Of a stretch of 64,000 bases of DNA, positions 49,158 to 58,075 are shown piece by piece (the stretch's first letter is position 1; every line of letters begins with the position of its first letter). Source of the DNA: an uncultured Acidimicrobiales bacterium. GTDB taxonomy: Bacteria > Actinomycetota > Acidimicrobiia > Acidimicrobiales > SHLQ01. The position numbers were made by a program, and so were the translations under genes. The stretch lies in NCBI GenBank assembly GCA_938038785.1, contig CALHTB010000013.1, positions 1 through 64,000 of the forward strand, written 5' to 3'. Under the pieces are notes generated by a model, which was not told the DNA's origin, searched no databases, and worked only from the letters and a program-made list of their open reading frames with translations.

Positions 49158-50243
49158 ATGAGTGAGCTTCCTTCGACGATGTCAGCTGTGTACCTGATGG
49201 GACATGGTGGGTTCGACATGCTCGAATACCGGACCGATGTGCCGGTGCCTAGCGTCGGGCCCGGCGACGTATTGATCAGCGTTGGCGCCGCCGGTGTCAA
49301 CAACACCGACGTCAACACACGCATCGGCTGGTACTCAAAGTCGGTTACCACTGCAACGAACGATGGCGGCAGCGATGGTTACGACGACGCGGTCACTGAC
49401 GACGGCGGCTGGGCTGGCGAAGCGCTCAGCTTCCCCCGCATTCAGGGTGCCGATGCTGCGGGCACGATCGTTGCTGTCGGCAGCGATATCGACCCGAGCC
49501 GAATTGGTGAACGGGTCATGACCCGGACGATGCAAACCGCAGGATGTACCGACGCCACAGCCTGCGTAACCATGGGTTCTGAACTCGACGGCGGCTTCGC
49601 GCAGTTCGTTCGCGTCGACAGCACCGAGGCGTTTGCGATCACCTCCACGCTCACCGATGTCGAGCTTGCCTCGTTTCCGTGCGCCTACTCAACAGCGGAG
49701 GGCATGCTGCACCGAGTGCAGCTCAACAAGGGCGAGCGTGTGCTCATAACCGGAGCGTCCGGCGGTGTCGGTTCTGCGGCGATTCAGCTCGCTGCCCGCC
49801 GCGGCGCACACGTGACCGCAGTTGCCTCGAAGGCCAAGTGGCCCCAGCTCGACGGCCTCGGCTCCGAGCAACTCCTCGACCGCAACGCCGATCTCATTGC
49901 CGAGCTCGGCAAGGAGTCGTTCGATGTTGTGGTCGACGTCGTCGCTGGCCCCAGCTGGCCAGCGCTGCTCGAGGTTCTCGTCAAGCAGGGACGGTACGTC
50001 TGTGCTGGCGCGATTGCCGGGCCGCTTGTGGAGCTCGACGTTCGGACCCTGTACCTGAAGGACCTCATGTTGATGGGCTGCACCTACCAGCCTCGCGAAG
50101 TGTTCGAGAACTTGGTTCGCTACATCGAGGCCGGCGAAATTCGTCCGATGGTCTCCAACACGTACCCGCTCACCGACATCGCCAAGGCGCAACAGGATTT
50201 CCTAGACAAGACCTACCCAGGCAAGCTCGTCCTGATCCCGTAA
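49158..50243 (+). CDS. Medium-chain zinc-type alcohol dehydrogenase/quinone reductase family protein
   Basis: 361 residues. GroES-like N terminus (LISVGAAGVNNTDVN), a Gly/Asp-rich loop (about 75-100), HPL-lacking middle, and a Rossmann half with VLITGASGGVGSAAIQLAARRGAHV. The usual zinc-binding Cys and His pattern is not complete, so it may be a zinc-free quinone or enoyl reductase. ATG 49158 is chosen over 49140, which lies next to the palindrome; MSAVYLMGHGG at 49179 is another possibility. Substrate unknown. Downstream, a small gene is convergent. Confidence 0.75.
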   Translation: MSELPSTMSAVYLMGHGGFDMLEYRTDVPVPSVGPGDVLISVGAAGVNNTDVNTRIGWYSKSVTTATNDGGSDGYDDAVTDDGGWAGEALSFPRIQGADAAGTIVAVGSDIDPSRIGERVMTRTMQTAGCTDATACVTMGSELDGGFAQFVRVDSTEAFAITSTLTDVELASFPCAYSTAEGMLHRVQLNKGERVLITGASGGVGSAAIQLAARRGAHVTAVASKAKWPQLDGLGSEQLLDRNADLIAELGKESFDVVVDVVAGPSWPALLEVLVKQGRYVCAGAIAGPLVELDVRTLYLKDLMLMGCTYQPREVFENLVRYIEAGEIRPMVSNTYPLTDIAKAQQDFLDKTYPGKLVLIP

Positions 50244-50255
50244 GGACGGTACAGC

Positions 50256-50435
50256 TTACTCGTAGAAGTTGGTTTCGCTGAGGGTCAGCGCTTCGCTGCC
50301 GGCGTGCTCGGCGTCGACCGAGCTCTTGGTTGTCGACCCCAAGAGCGCCGCGAAGATGGCACCGCTCATCATGATCCCCACCGGGAAGACGACGAGCAGC
50401 AAGACGACGATGAGAATTCCTCCAACCATGGACAT
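50256..50435 (-). CDS. Small membrane protein divergent from ridA
   Basis: About 59 residues with one strong membrane helix (MVGGILIVVLLLVVFPVGIM) and a polar tail. Start is uncertain: ATGs at 50435 and 50429 are plausible, while one at 50462 would overlap the ridA start codon. No family recognised. Confidence 0.5.
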   Translation of the reverse strand: MSMVGGILIVVLLLVVFPVGIMMSGAIFAALLGSTTKSSVDAEHAGSEALTLSETNFYE

Positions 50436-50460
50436 GAGCGTAGCGGCTACGCTCTGCCAC

Positions 50461-50805
50461 ATGTCGAAGCCAGTCGGTCCTTACACACCCCTCGTCCGCG
50501 CCGGGAACACGCTCTACGTGTCCGGTCAGCTCGGTTTGAAAGATGGTGCGCTTGTCGAGGGCCTCGATGCCCAGGTTCGTCAAGCGGTCGCCAACCTCGC
50601 CACCCTGCTTGCTGAAGAGGGCGCCTCGCTCAGCAACATCGTGAAAACCACGGTGCTACTCGACAACATCGACGACTATGCCGAGATGAACACTGCCTAC
50701 ACCGAATCGCTCGGTGATGTGCGTCCCGCTCGCGCCGCGTTCGCGGTCGAAGCGTTGCCACTCGGCGGGTTGGTCGAGATCGAAGCAATCGCGGTGGTCG
50801 ACTAA
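50461..50805 (+). CDS. ridA: RidA-family enamine/imine deaminase
   Basis: 114 residues. GPYTPLVRAGNTLYVSGQLGL, the NLATLLAEEGASLSNIVKTTVLLDNIDDY region and RPARAAFAVEALPLGGLVEIEAIA match the YjgF/RidA fold; Arg in RPAR is the catalytic Arg. Hydrolyses reactive enamines and imines from PLP enzymes. Its stop overlaps the convergent binding-protein gene by four bases (50802-50805). Confidence 0.92.
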   Translation: MSKPVGPYTPLVRAGNTLYVSGQLGLKDGALVEGLDAQVRQAVANLATLLAEEGASLSNIVKTTVLLDNIDDYAEMNTAYTESLGDVRPARAAFAVEALPLGGLVEIEAIAVVD

Positions 50806-51977
50806 CCGTCCACTTCTTCTTCGAGCGACTCGGACTCTTCGGCACTCGTCGGGTCGGAAGATTGTTCTGAGTCTTCCGAGTCGACGACAGCTGAACCGTC
50901 GTCGGTTTCGTTCTCCTGGCTTCGCAGGATGCTAAGCGCCTCTCGCTGCGTCTCGAAAACCTTCCGAAGACGTGACATATCCGAGCCAAGGTCGCGGCGG
51001 TCACCCGCGAAGTTCGGCACAAGCACCTCTGATGCATCGTCTGCGTTGACTGCGCAGCAGCGAACGAGCTCGGCCCGATATTCAACCTCGTTCGCCCAGA
51101 TCCAGGTCATTGCATCGTTCATCGCATCAGTAAATCGTTTGCTGAGTTTCGGGTTTTCTTCAACCCAATCGATTCTGGCAACGGCGACCCAGAGCGGGCA
51201 TCGCCCAAAGCCAGGGCACAGCTCAAGATCGAGGTTTGCCACTAAGTCGTTCGACGATCGGAGGAGTTCTGATGTCACGGGGTCAAAGGTTGCTGCTGCG
51301 TCGACCTCCCCGCTGCGGAGTTGGACAGCAATCTCGTTTGCGTCGAGTGTGGTGAAGTTGACGAGAAGTGGATTACATCCATCACGAAGCACCATCTCGC
51401 GGACGGCAATGGCCGAAACCGAGCCCCGGGAGTCAACCGCGACAGTCTTCGCCTCGAGATCGCAGCCTGCAACAATACCGGCCTCGGTCGAAGCGATGAG
51501 CGACATACTTCCCCTGGCATCTGTTGACACAGCGTCGGTGGCATCGAGGTACGCAAGCGAACGGATGCGCTGGTTGTTTGCTTGCAACGCAACGTCGGCC
51601 GACACCAAACCAATGGTTGCCGTCTGGACGCCGATAGCCGTGGAGACGCCACTTTCGCTGGTCACCGGTACGTACTCGATTTGTATTCCTTGTTCTCGGA
51701 AGAACCCGCGAGCATCGGCGATCCAAAGTGGAGAGACACTTAGCGAGCTGCGGGCGGCCACCCGAATCGGGGTCAGAGCGGGCTCGCTTGTTGGAGGTAC
51801 GTCGGGTTCCTCGAACGCAACCGCTTCAGGAGGGCTTGAATCGACGGCGTCAGACGCGTTGGACGTGTCATTCGAGCTGGTGGTGCTGTTCGCTCCACAC
51901 GCCGCCGCCAGCAGCGCAATGAGCAAAAGGAATGCAAGGTTGGTTCCGCCGACACCTTTTGGAAGAAGTCGAGCCAT
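50802..51977 (-). CDS. Orphan ABC substrate-binding lipoprotein (NMT1/SsuA-like)
   Basis: 391 residues. Lipobox LLAAAC near residue 25, a Ser/Asp-rich linker, then a type II periplasmic-binding domain (PLWIADARGFFREQGIQIEYV, RSGEVDAAATFDPV) like nitrate/taurine/thiamine-precursor binders. A very acidic Ser/Glu tail ends it. No permease or ATPase gene is near, so it must use a transporter encoded elsewhere or act as a sensor. ATG 51977 chosen over 52010. Confidence 0.75.
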   Translation of the reverse strand: MARLLPKGVGGTNLAFLLLIALLAAACGANSTTSSNDTSNASDAVDSSPPEAVAFEEPDVPPTSEPALTPIRVAARSSLSVSPLWIADARGFFREQGIQIEYVPVTSESGVSTAIGVQTATIGLVSADVALQANNQRIRSLAYLDATDAVSTDARGSMSLIASTEAGIVAGCDLEAKTVAVDSRGSVSAIAVREMVLRDGCNPLLVNFTTLDANEIAVQLRSGEVDAAATFDPVTSELLRSSNDLVANLDLELCPGFGRCPLWVAVARIDWVEENPKLSKRFTDAMNDAMTWIWANEVEYRAELVRCCAVNADDASEVLVPNFAGDRRDLGSDMSRLRKVFETQREALSILRSQENETDDGSAVVDSEDSEQSSDPTSAEESESLEEEVDG

Positions 51978-52127
51978 GGCTATGTTTCGGCACTCTGCAG
52001 CGGAAATCAACTACAAACCCCACGCAACCCAGTTTTGCTACACCGCAGACGTGGTCCGAGTAAGAACAATCCAAGATCGTTCCAGTGGCTTTCAACGCAG
52101 TGCAATGCACCGATACGGTGACCCTCG

Positions 52128-53021
52128 ATGACCCGACTTTCGCTCAATCGCCGAGGCTTTCTTTCGGCGAGCGCATCCCTCATGTTTCTGACGGCGTGCG
52201 GTGGCGCCAACCCCGCCACCATCCTTACCGGTTCGGGTGACTTGAAACCCGACCGTCTCGGCGTCCGTTTCCCCGACGGGTTGCGGGCTCCAAGCGTTGC
52301 CGTCACCGGCCACGGTCCCCAGCGGTTTCCATTCGTGCTCGTGGCGACCGACGGTCTCCCCATGACTAACGAGGTGCCTGCGCAGATAGAGATCGAGGTT
52401 CTCTTCGGCGGCGAGACCTTCAGCACCGAAACCGTGGCTGCGCGAGGAGTGGGACAGTTCACCCCGTACTACCCGCTCACGTTTACCCCCGATGAGCCAG
52501 GTGTCTACGTTGCGAGAACCGAGTTCAGCGACTTCGACGTTGAGTTCCTCGTGGTTGAGCGTGGCGAAACGCCGTTGTTTCAGGTGGGCGAGCCGCTACC
52601 GGCCTTCACCACACCAACCTTCGATGATGCTGCCGGCGTCAACCCCGTGTGCACCCGCTCCCCCGAGCCGTGTCCGTTTCACGACATCACCCTTGCCGAC
52701 GCGATCTCGAACGGGAAGCCAACGGCGATGCTCATAGCAACGCCAGCTTTCTGTCAGACCGACGTCTGCGGCCCAAACCTCGAGTGGCTCATCGAAGTCG
52801 CCGCAGCCCGTACCGATATCAACGTCATCCACGCCGAGGTCTACGCGGATTTTGAGCGTGACAACACCAGTCCGATTCCGAGCCGAGCGCCGATGCTCGA
52901 AGAGTGGGACATTGCGTTCGAGCCGTCGCTGTTCGTGCTCAACTCGTCGGGCACAATCGTCGACGCCCGCCACTTCGCCTTCGACCGCGACGAAATCGCC
53001 GAAGCCTTGGCCCTGATCTGA
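52128..53021 (+). CDS. Exported lipoprotein with thioredoxin-like C-terminal domain
   Basis: 297 residues. The N terminus NRRGFLSASASLMFLTAC combines a twin-Arg start with a lipobox (Cys25 or so). The middle is a beta-rich region, and residues about 175-297 look thioredoxin-like with FCQTDVCGP (C-x4-C), a variant of the CxxC redox site, and FEPSLFVLNSSG before a final strand. Could be an extracytoplasmic thiol-redox or copper-delivery (Sco-like) protein. The exact partner is unknown. Convergent with erpA. Confidence 0.65.
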   Translation: MTRLSLNRRGFLSASASLMFLTACGGANPATILTGSGDLKPDRLGVRFPDGLRAPSVAVTGHGPQRFPFVLVATDGLPMTNEVPAQIEIEVLFGGETFSTETVAARGVGQFTPYYPLTFTPDEPGVYVARTEFSDFDVEFLVVERGETPLFQVGEPLPAFTTPTFDDAAGVNPVCTRSPEPCPFHDITLADAISNGKPTAMLIATPAFCQTDVCGPNLEWLIEVAAARTDINVIHAEVYADFERDNTSPIPSRAPMLEEWDIAFEPSLFVLNSSGTIVDARHFAFDRDEIAEALALI

Positions 53022-53022
53022 C

Positions 53023-53343
53023 TTACGAGAACGAGGAGCCGCAGCCGCAGGTGCGCTCGGCGTTCGGGTTCGTGATCTTGAACCCGGTTTCCTGAATCGA
53101 CTCGGTGTAGTCGAGGGTGGCGCCTTGGAGCATTTCGGCTGAGGAGGCATCGCTGACCAGGCGTACGTCGCCGTACTCCTGAATCTTGTCGTCGTCGGCG
53201 ACCTCTGAGTCGAAGAACATCTCGTAGCTGAAGCCCGAGCAGCCGCCGGGGCGAACTGCCACGCGTAGCGCGAGACCTTCTTCGTCTTCGGCGCCAATGA
53301 GTTCGGCGACCTTGACGGTGGCCTTGTCGGTGAGTGCAATCAT
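53023..53343 (-). CDS. erpA: Iron-sulfur cluster insertion protein ErpA/IscA family
   Basis: 106 residues, A-type Fe-S carrier. The three ligand Cys are Cys35 (GGCSGFSYE) and Cys99/Cys101 (TCGCGSS). ATG at 53343 follows GAGAGG; the longer frame is rejected. Transfers [4Fe-4S] or [2Fe-2S] clusters to apo-enzymes, for example those of central metabolism. Divergent from the Mrp gene, 111 bases away. Confidence 0.92.
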   Translation of the reverse strand: MIALTDKATVKVAELIGAEDEEGLALRVAVRPGGCSGFSYEMFFDSEVADDDKIQEYGDVRLVSDASSAEMLQGATLDYTESIQETGFKITNPNAERTCGCGSSFS

Positions 53344-53454
53344 GATGATCCTCTCGAGTTCTGAGCTGTGCACAGTGTCCTATGCCTTGTTTTCAGTGTA
53401 TCGGACGCGATAGCGGCAAAGTCGAGCCGAAATATGGGCCGATAGAATCCCTAT

Positions 53455-54633
53455 ATGAGCGAACTCCCCACAACCGAGGACCTCATGGGCGTGCTCGGCG
53501 GGGTAATCGACCCCGAACTCGGCTCGAACATCGTCGAGCTGGGCATGGCCAAGAGCGCCAAGGTCACCAATGAGGGCATTGCCCAGATCACCATCGCACT
53601 CACCACATCTGGATGCCCGCTTCGTTCACAGATTCAAAAAGACGTGAAGGCTCGTGTCCTTAGTCTTCCGGGCGTCGTCAAGGTCAAGATCAACTGGACC
53701 GAGCTCGACCAGGAAGAAAAGGCCAACGTCATGGCCGTGGCTCGCTTTAACGTGAGCCAAAACGCGCCGGACACCGCGGTTCCCTCGACGACCCGCTGCG
53801 TGCTGATCGCCAGCGGTAAGGGGGGCGTGGGCAAGTCCTCGGTTACCGCAAACCTTGCCTCAGCACTCGCAATCCAGGGCTACCGGGTCGGGGTGCTCGA
53901 TGCAGACATCTGGGGATACTCAATTCCGCGTCTGCTCGGCATCGATGGTCGGCTCGAAGGGTCGGTTGATTCCGGCAAGATTACGCCGCACACCATCTCG
54001 ATGGGTGCAGGCGAACTCGAAGTGGTGTCGATGGGCTTTCTCGTCGACTCCGAAGACACTGCGTTAATGTGGCGCGGGCTCATGCTCAATCGAGCCGTGC
54101 AGCACTTTCTCCAAGACGTCGAGTGGGGCGAGCTCGACTATTTGTTGATCGACATGCCGCCGGGAACTGGTGACGTGCAAATGGGGCTCGCCAAGCTGCT
54201 CCCCCACGCGGAGATGCTCGTCGTCACGACTCCGTCGAAGTTGGCTCAAACGGTCGCGGTTCGGGTGGCGAACATGGGGCGTAGCAATTATCTGCGAGTC
54301 GCTGGCGTCATCGAGAACATGAGCGCGTTCGTCGACGAGGACGGCAAGACCCACGAAGTGTTTGGAACCGGTGGCGGCGAAGACCTGGCCAAGCAGATCG
54401 ATGCACCGCTCATTGGCCAGATTCCGCTCGATCGTTCCGTCGTTGACGGTGGCGACACCGGAACGCCTGCCGTACTCGGTGGCGGCGCTGCGGCTGATTC
54501 GATTCGAGCGATTGCTCACCAGGTCGTCACCGAGCTCATACCTCCGGTCGACATGTCAGGCTGCTCGACGCGCATCATCGATCAAGCGTTAGAGAACCTC
54601 AAAGCAATGGACGCTGCTGAAGCCGATTCTTAA
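53455..54633 (+). CDS. mrp: Mrp/NBP35-family iron-sulfur carrier ATPase
   Basis: 392 residues. An N-terminal MIP18/DUF59 domain (about 1-85, GVIDPELGSNIVELGM with TSGCPL) precedes a deviant Walker A ATPase (ASGKGGVGKSS, 119-129; LDADIWGYSIPRLLG; LIDMPPGTGD). The CxxC that bridges the cluster in Mrp/ApbC is missing: the block after ENMS reads AFVDEDGKTHEVFGTGGG, as in other actinobacterial Mrp. Divergent from erpA, so both may be expressed for Fe-S assembly. Confidence 0.9.
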   Translation: MSELPTTEDLMGVLGGVIDPELGSNIVELGMAKSAKVTNEGIAQITIALTTSGCPLRSQIQKDVKARVLSLPGVVKVKINWTELDQEEKANVMAVARFNVSQNAPDTAVPSTTRCVLIASGKGGVGKSSVTANLASALAIQGYRVGVLDADIWGYSIPRLLGIDGRLEGSVDSGKITPHTISMGAGELEVVSMGFLVDSEDTALMWRGLMLNRAVQHFLQDVEWGELDYLLIDMPPGTGDVQMGLAKLLPHAEMLVVTTPSKLAQTVAVRVANMGRSNYLRVAGVIENMSAFVDEDGKTHEVFGTGGGEDLAKQIDAPLIGQIPLDRSVVDGGDTGTPAVLGGGAAADSIRAIAHQVVTELIPPVDMSGCSTRIIDQALENLKAMDAAEADS

Positions 54634-54674
54634 GCGTCGCCTTAAAGTGCGAGTACTAGTGCCGAATAATTGGT

Positions 54675-54997
54675 ATGCGACGGATATTTTTGGCAGCCCT
54701 GTTTCTCCTTCTTGCAAGTTGTAGCGGAGGCGAGGCAGAGCACCGCGTGCTCTTCATTGGCAACAGCTATACCCACTACAACGACATGCCTTCCATGGTC
54801 GAGAAGATCACCTCCAAGAACGGTGTGAAAATCGAAACGACGATGATCGCTCCTGGCGGTGCCTACCTGCACGAGCACACGGCAGCTACATCGCTGCGCT
54901 GGAGATCGCCGATGCGATCATCGCACCGCCAATCCTCGAAGCGCCCAGAGTAAGCGGCGTCGACGACGAGGCCGCGCAGACGCTTCTCGCTACATAA
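54675..54997 (+). pseudogene. Internally deleted GDSL/SGNH-type lipoprotein gene
   Basis: The start is intact: a lipoprotein signal (MRRIFLAALFLLLASC) then VLFIGNSYTHYND, the GDSL-like block I of SGNH hydrolases. After about residue 68 the frame changes. Reading on from 54881 in another frame gives GSYIAALEIADAII and a short end at TAA 54995-54997, which looks like the C terminus of the same family (the 'HP...GSYL.A' region). The middle of the protein, with blocks II-IV, is missing, so this looks like a deletion plus frameshift remnant. Confidence 0.65.
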
Positions 54998-55006
54998 GGC
55001 CGTTGG

Positions 55007-55588
55007 TTACGAAACGTCGTAGCCCTCGGGAAGACCGGGTGCGAAGCTCTCGCAGTCGACGGTGACACTTCCGAGTCCGATCGACTCACCAACTCCGGCC
55101 GAGCCTTCTGCATCGACAAACCGCAGTGCGCTACCTCGGATGGTGTCGGACTGCACGAAGAGATCGGCTGGCTTGTCGATTGCAAGTTCGAGAATCCGGT
55201 CATTGCCAACCAATACCGATACGTACGGTTGACCGAGGAACGCCTGGACGATCACCTGAGTTGGTTCGTCGCTCTCGGGATCCTCGCCAACCCCGAGGGC
55301 CAAGATGTCGCCGGCGCCGGCGGCCCAGCATTCGAACGCAAAGTTGTATTGGGTTGAACCGATCGTGACATGACCTTCGGAGACGAGCTCGCTCGACGGC
55401 ACACGTTCGATGGTCGTTGGCACATCGGCCAGAGCTTCGGTGGTTGTCGTGGTGGTTGTCGTGGTGGTCGTCGTTGGGGCATCCGTTGTTGTCGAGGTCG
55501 GCGCGGCGATCTCGGGCGCAGCCGAACTACATGCTGCGGTGAGAAGAAGCACGCCGAGGACAGCAATGTGAAACGGGGGGACTCGCAT
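55007..55588 (-). CDS. Lipoprotein with Thr-rich linker, LpqH-like
   Basis: 193 residues. Lipobox LTAAC (Cys20), a Thr-rich linker (about 31-50), then a small beta-rich domain (TIGSTQYNFAFECWAAG; TVDCESFAPGLP) whose two Cys may form a disulphide. The pattern resembles actinobacterial 19-kDa-antigen-type lipoproteins. Function unknown. Its end lies just after the decayed GDSL gene. Confidence 0.65.
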   Translation of the reverse strand: MRVPPFHIAVLGVLLLTAACSSAAPEIAAPTSTTTDAPTTTTTTTTTTTTEALADVPTTIERVPSSELVSEGHVTIGSTQYNFAFECWAAGAGDILALGVGEDPESDEPTQVIVQAFLGQPYVSVLVGNDRILELAIDKPADLFVQSDTIRGSALRFVDAEGSAGVGESIGLGSVTVDCESFAPGLPEGYDVS

Positions 55589-55624
55589 GGCGGAAAAACC
55601 TTAGTGGCCGTTGCCCGTGCCGTC

Positions 55625-56023
55625 CTATTCGCCGACCAAAACCATCGATCCCGTTTCGAGAGCATCGAGCACGTCGGGTTCGACAACAACGATCGGGCAT
55701 GAGGTCCCGTACAAGGTCTCAGCAACCATAGCCCCCGCGACAAGATTGAAATCTCCCTTGGTGAGCACTAACGCCCGGGGCCCCATGCCGCACCGGAGAG
55801 CCTCGCCCAGCACTCCGGGCGTTCCTGACGACCCCCGAGACCCTGGCATCGCAACGATCTTTCCAGCCACCGACTGGCCCACTTGTGGATGTTGACGATC
55901 GATGATCACGCCGGTGGAGGGGTCAAGGCCTCCCCAGAGACTCAGCGGCTCACTCAAGGCGAGCACTTCACCTTCCGCTGAACCGGCCAGCAGCAATCGG
56001 CCGGTAATTCGTTCGGGTGTCAC
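55625..56023 (-). CDS. Aconitase X small (swivel, DUF126) subunit
   Basis: 132 residues. DUF126 features include LSLWGGLDPSTGVIIDRQHPQVGQS and GSRGSSGTPGVLGEAL with the conserved Ser of the active site. Complements the large subunit to form AcnX, a hydro-lyase whose known activities are cis-3-hydroxy-L-proline dehydration and mevalonate-5-phosphate dehydration. GTG start overlaps the large subunit stop as GTGA (56020-56023). Confidence 0.85.
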   Translation of the reverse strand: MTPERITGRLLLAGSAEGEVLALSEPLSLWGGLDPSTGVIIDRQHPQVGQSVAGKIVAMPGSRGSSGTPGVLGEALRCGMGPRALVLTKGDFNLVAGAMVAETLYGTSCPIVVVEPDVLDALETGSMVLVGE

Positions 56024-57270
56024 CGGCCAACCCCGAGCACGATTTCTCCTTCGATGGCCGACTCCACACAGTCGATGAGACCGCCAAAGGCCACGTCAAT
56101 GTCCAGCATTCCCGGTGCGTAGTAGGCCCACTTGGCCGAGTTGGTCATAACCGTTCCGGCCACGCCGACCGCTTGTGGCGGGTAGTAGGTGCACGTATCG
56201 AGCACGAGTTGCACCCCGGCGTTGACGAGCTCCTCTTCCCAACCTCTGAGCTGAAGCTCGGCCCGCACGGCGCGGCTTGTGGTGACAAGCACGTTCACCG
56301 ACGGATCGACCTTTCGATTACCCAACGCGTCCCGAAGCGAGGCGAACTCGGTGATCGAAAAGTGCGGTGTACCAAGACACACAGCATCAAGAGATCCTGA
56401 CGTCTTCGCCGACAGCGCCTTGAGCGCTCCGTCCAAAACCGTCGCGTCGACCCGCGTTGTCTTGACGTTGCGACCGCCGGTGGCATCGGCGAGCGTTGGG
56501 GCCTCTGGGGTGACGCCAACGACATGGAACATCTCAACTGCACCCGAGGTGGCAGCGGCGGCCGCAATCGCTTTGAGATCGTCCTCGGTGGCCGACGGCA
56601 GCCCATCGACGACAGGCACCGAAGTACCTGCTTGTTGGCCCAGCACGATTCCAAGTACGTGCGGCAAGACCGGGTCGTCGAACGCCGAATCGGCGAGATC
56701 AAGACGAAAAATCTGAGTGCCGAGCCGACCCTCATCGGTGTGCAGACCAGCGAGGGGCACGCGTCCAACGATGGCGGCGCTGACGTCCAACATGTCGCCG
56801 TACTTGTTCGTTCGCGCTCCCAGGGCCGAGTTGAAGAACGAGACTGCGTTGGACTCCGAACCGACGATTTGCTGACCGAAGCTCGGACGGCCCTCGTCGT
56901 GTTGATATGGCGCACAAGACCACATCGACGAACACCCGAGCTCCTCGTAAATCTCCATGAGCCGAAGGGCCCCCGTAACCGCGTCCGGTGACTGCTCGGC
57001 CGGGCGAAGGTTGGGTTGGTGGCAATCGATCAGGCTTGCGTTCGTGTGGGTCGGGACCGCAAGGTCGGCACCGGCCTCGAGCAGGAACTCAGCGAAGTCC
57101 ACGCTGAGCTGACCCGAGTAGTGACACGAGTTGATGTGCGCGAACTCGATGTCGACAAACGACGTTGCACCGGTGGCCTCACCCGTAGCGACCATCAGGC
57201 GCATCGCTAGTTGATGTGCCTTGCCCAAGTCTCCTGCGAGCAACGCAGCTTCGTGGTCGGTGAGCTTCAC
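56020..57270 (-). CDS. Aconitase X catalytic (DUF521) subunit
   Basis: About 416 residues. Conserved blocks FVDIEFAHINSCHYSG, LAVPTHTNASLID, MWSCAPYQ, GSESNAVSFFNSALGARTNKYGD (split), VLDTCTYYPP and NSAKWAYYAPG match the AcnX catalytic domain; Cys residues in SCAPYQ and DTCTYY are the likely Fe-S ligands. The GTG at 57270 (VKLTDHEAALLAG) is the family start; the longer frame is spurious. It follows the SDR gene by 16 bases. Among reported substrates, cis-3-hydroxy-L-proline is the best guess for a bacterium, but context does not prove it. Confidence 0.85.
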   Translation of the reverse strand: MKLTDHEAALLAGDLGKAHQLAMRLMVATGEATGATSFVDIEFAHINSCHYSGQLSVDFAEFLLEAGADLAVPTHTNASLIDCHQPNLRPAEQSPDAVTGALRLMEIYEELGCSSMWSCAPYQHDEGRPSFGQQIVGSESNAVSFFNSALGARTNKYGDMLDVSAAIVGRVPLAGLHTDEGRLGTQIFRLDLADSAFDDPVLPHVLGIVLGQQAGTSVPVVDGLPSATEDDLKAIAAAAATSGAVEMFHVVGVTPEAPTLADATGGRNVKTTRVDATVLDGALKALSAKTSGSLDAVCLGTPHFSITEFASLRDALGNRKVDPSVNVLVTTSRAVRAELQLRGWEEELVNAGVQLVLDTCTYYPPQAVGVAGTVMTNSAKWAYYAPGMLDIDVAFGGLIDCVESAIEGEIVLGVGR

Positions 57271-57286
57271 GAAGGCGAAATTCGGC

Positions 57287-58057
57287 TCAGCCGCGTGGCC
57301 ACAGCGTCTCGGTGTTGCCGTCGACGCCAATGATCTGGCCGGAGATGTGTCGGCCGTAGTCGCTGCACAGGAACACGATGAGGTCTGCGATCTCTTCAGG
57401 GTCGACGTAGCACTGCATCGAGGTGCCAACGGCGTACAGACGGCGGACGTCTTCGGGGTCCATGTTCTCGACCTCGGCGTGACCAGCAATGACCCGCTCC
57501 ATGCGGTCACCGTTCACGTTGCCCGGTACGACTCCGTTCACTCGGACGTTGTCGGGGCCAAGTTCCATGGCGAGGGTCTCGGTGAAACCCGTAACAGCCC
57601 ATTTCGCCGCGGCGTAGGGGGCGCGGGTTGGGTAACCCAAGATTCCGGCACCCGAGACCAGGTTCACGATGGCGCCACTCTTCTGGGCCTTGAACACGGG
57701 AGCGACCCGACGAACGCAATAGAACTGTGCGTCGATGCAGACCGCCATCGTGTGACGCCACTCCTCGTCGGTGACATCTTCAACCAGCTTCGTTGGGCCC
57801 GCGACGCCTGCGTTGTTGACCATGAAGTCGAGACCGTCGGGAAGGATCTCATCGAAGATTGCGTCGAGTTGCGACGAGTCTGTGACGTCACATGTCCAAG
57901 TCTGGATGTCGTCGGGAAGGGTTTCGAGACCACTTGGATCGATGTCGCAGGTCATTACCTCGGCACCAAGTGCATGCATTGCCAGCGCCGTTGCTCGGCC
58001 CATGCCATCACCACCCGCGGTGATGAACGCACGCTTGCCAGCAAGTGAGATCTCCAT
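57287..58057 (-). CDS. Short-chain dehydrogenase/reductase with AcnX
   Basis: 256 residues. AGGDGMG cofactor motif (14-20), Ser135, Tyr148/Lys152. ATG at 58057 is preferred because AGGAGGA ends six bases before it; the ATG at 58063 touches it. First gene of the operon with both AcnX subunits. It lies just downstream of a 10-base inverted repeat, probably a TetR-type operator. It likely reduces or oxidises the substrate or product of AcnX. Confidence 0.82.
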   Translation of the reverse strand: MEISLAGKRAFITAGGDGMGRATALAMHALGAEVMTCDIDPSGLETLPDDIQTWTCDVTDSSQLDAIFDEILPDGLDFMVNNAGVAGPTKLVEDVTDEEWRHTMAVCIDAQFYCVRRVAPVFKAQKSGAIVNLVSGAGILGYPTRAPYAAAKWAVTGFTETLAMELGPDNVRVNGVVPGNVNGDRMERVIAGHAEVENMDPEDVRRLYAVGTSMQCYVDPEEIADLIVFLCSDYGRHISGQIIGVDGNTETLWPRG

Positions 58058-58075
58058 GGTCATTCCTCCTAGTAA

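Noticed and set aside
51770-51790. GGGGTCAG in the binding lipoprotein gene as another family C copy
   Set aside because: Only one half is present and the outer TGAC/GTCA pair is missing.
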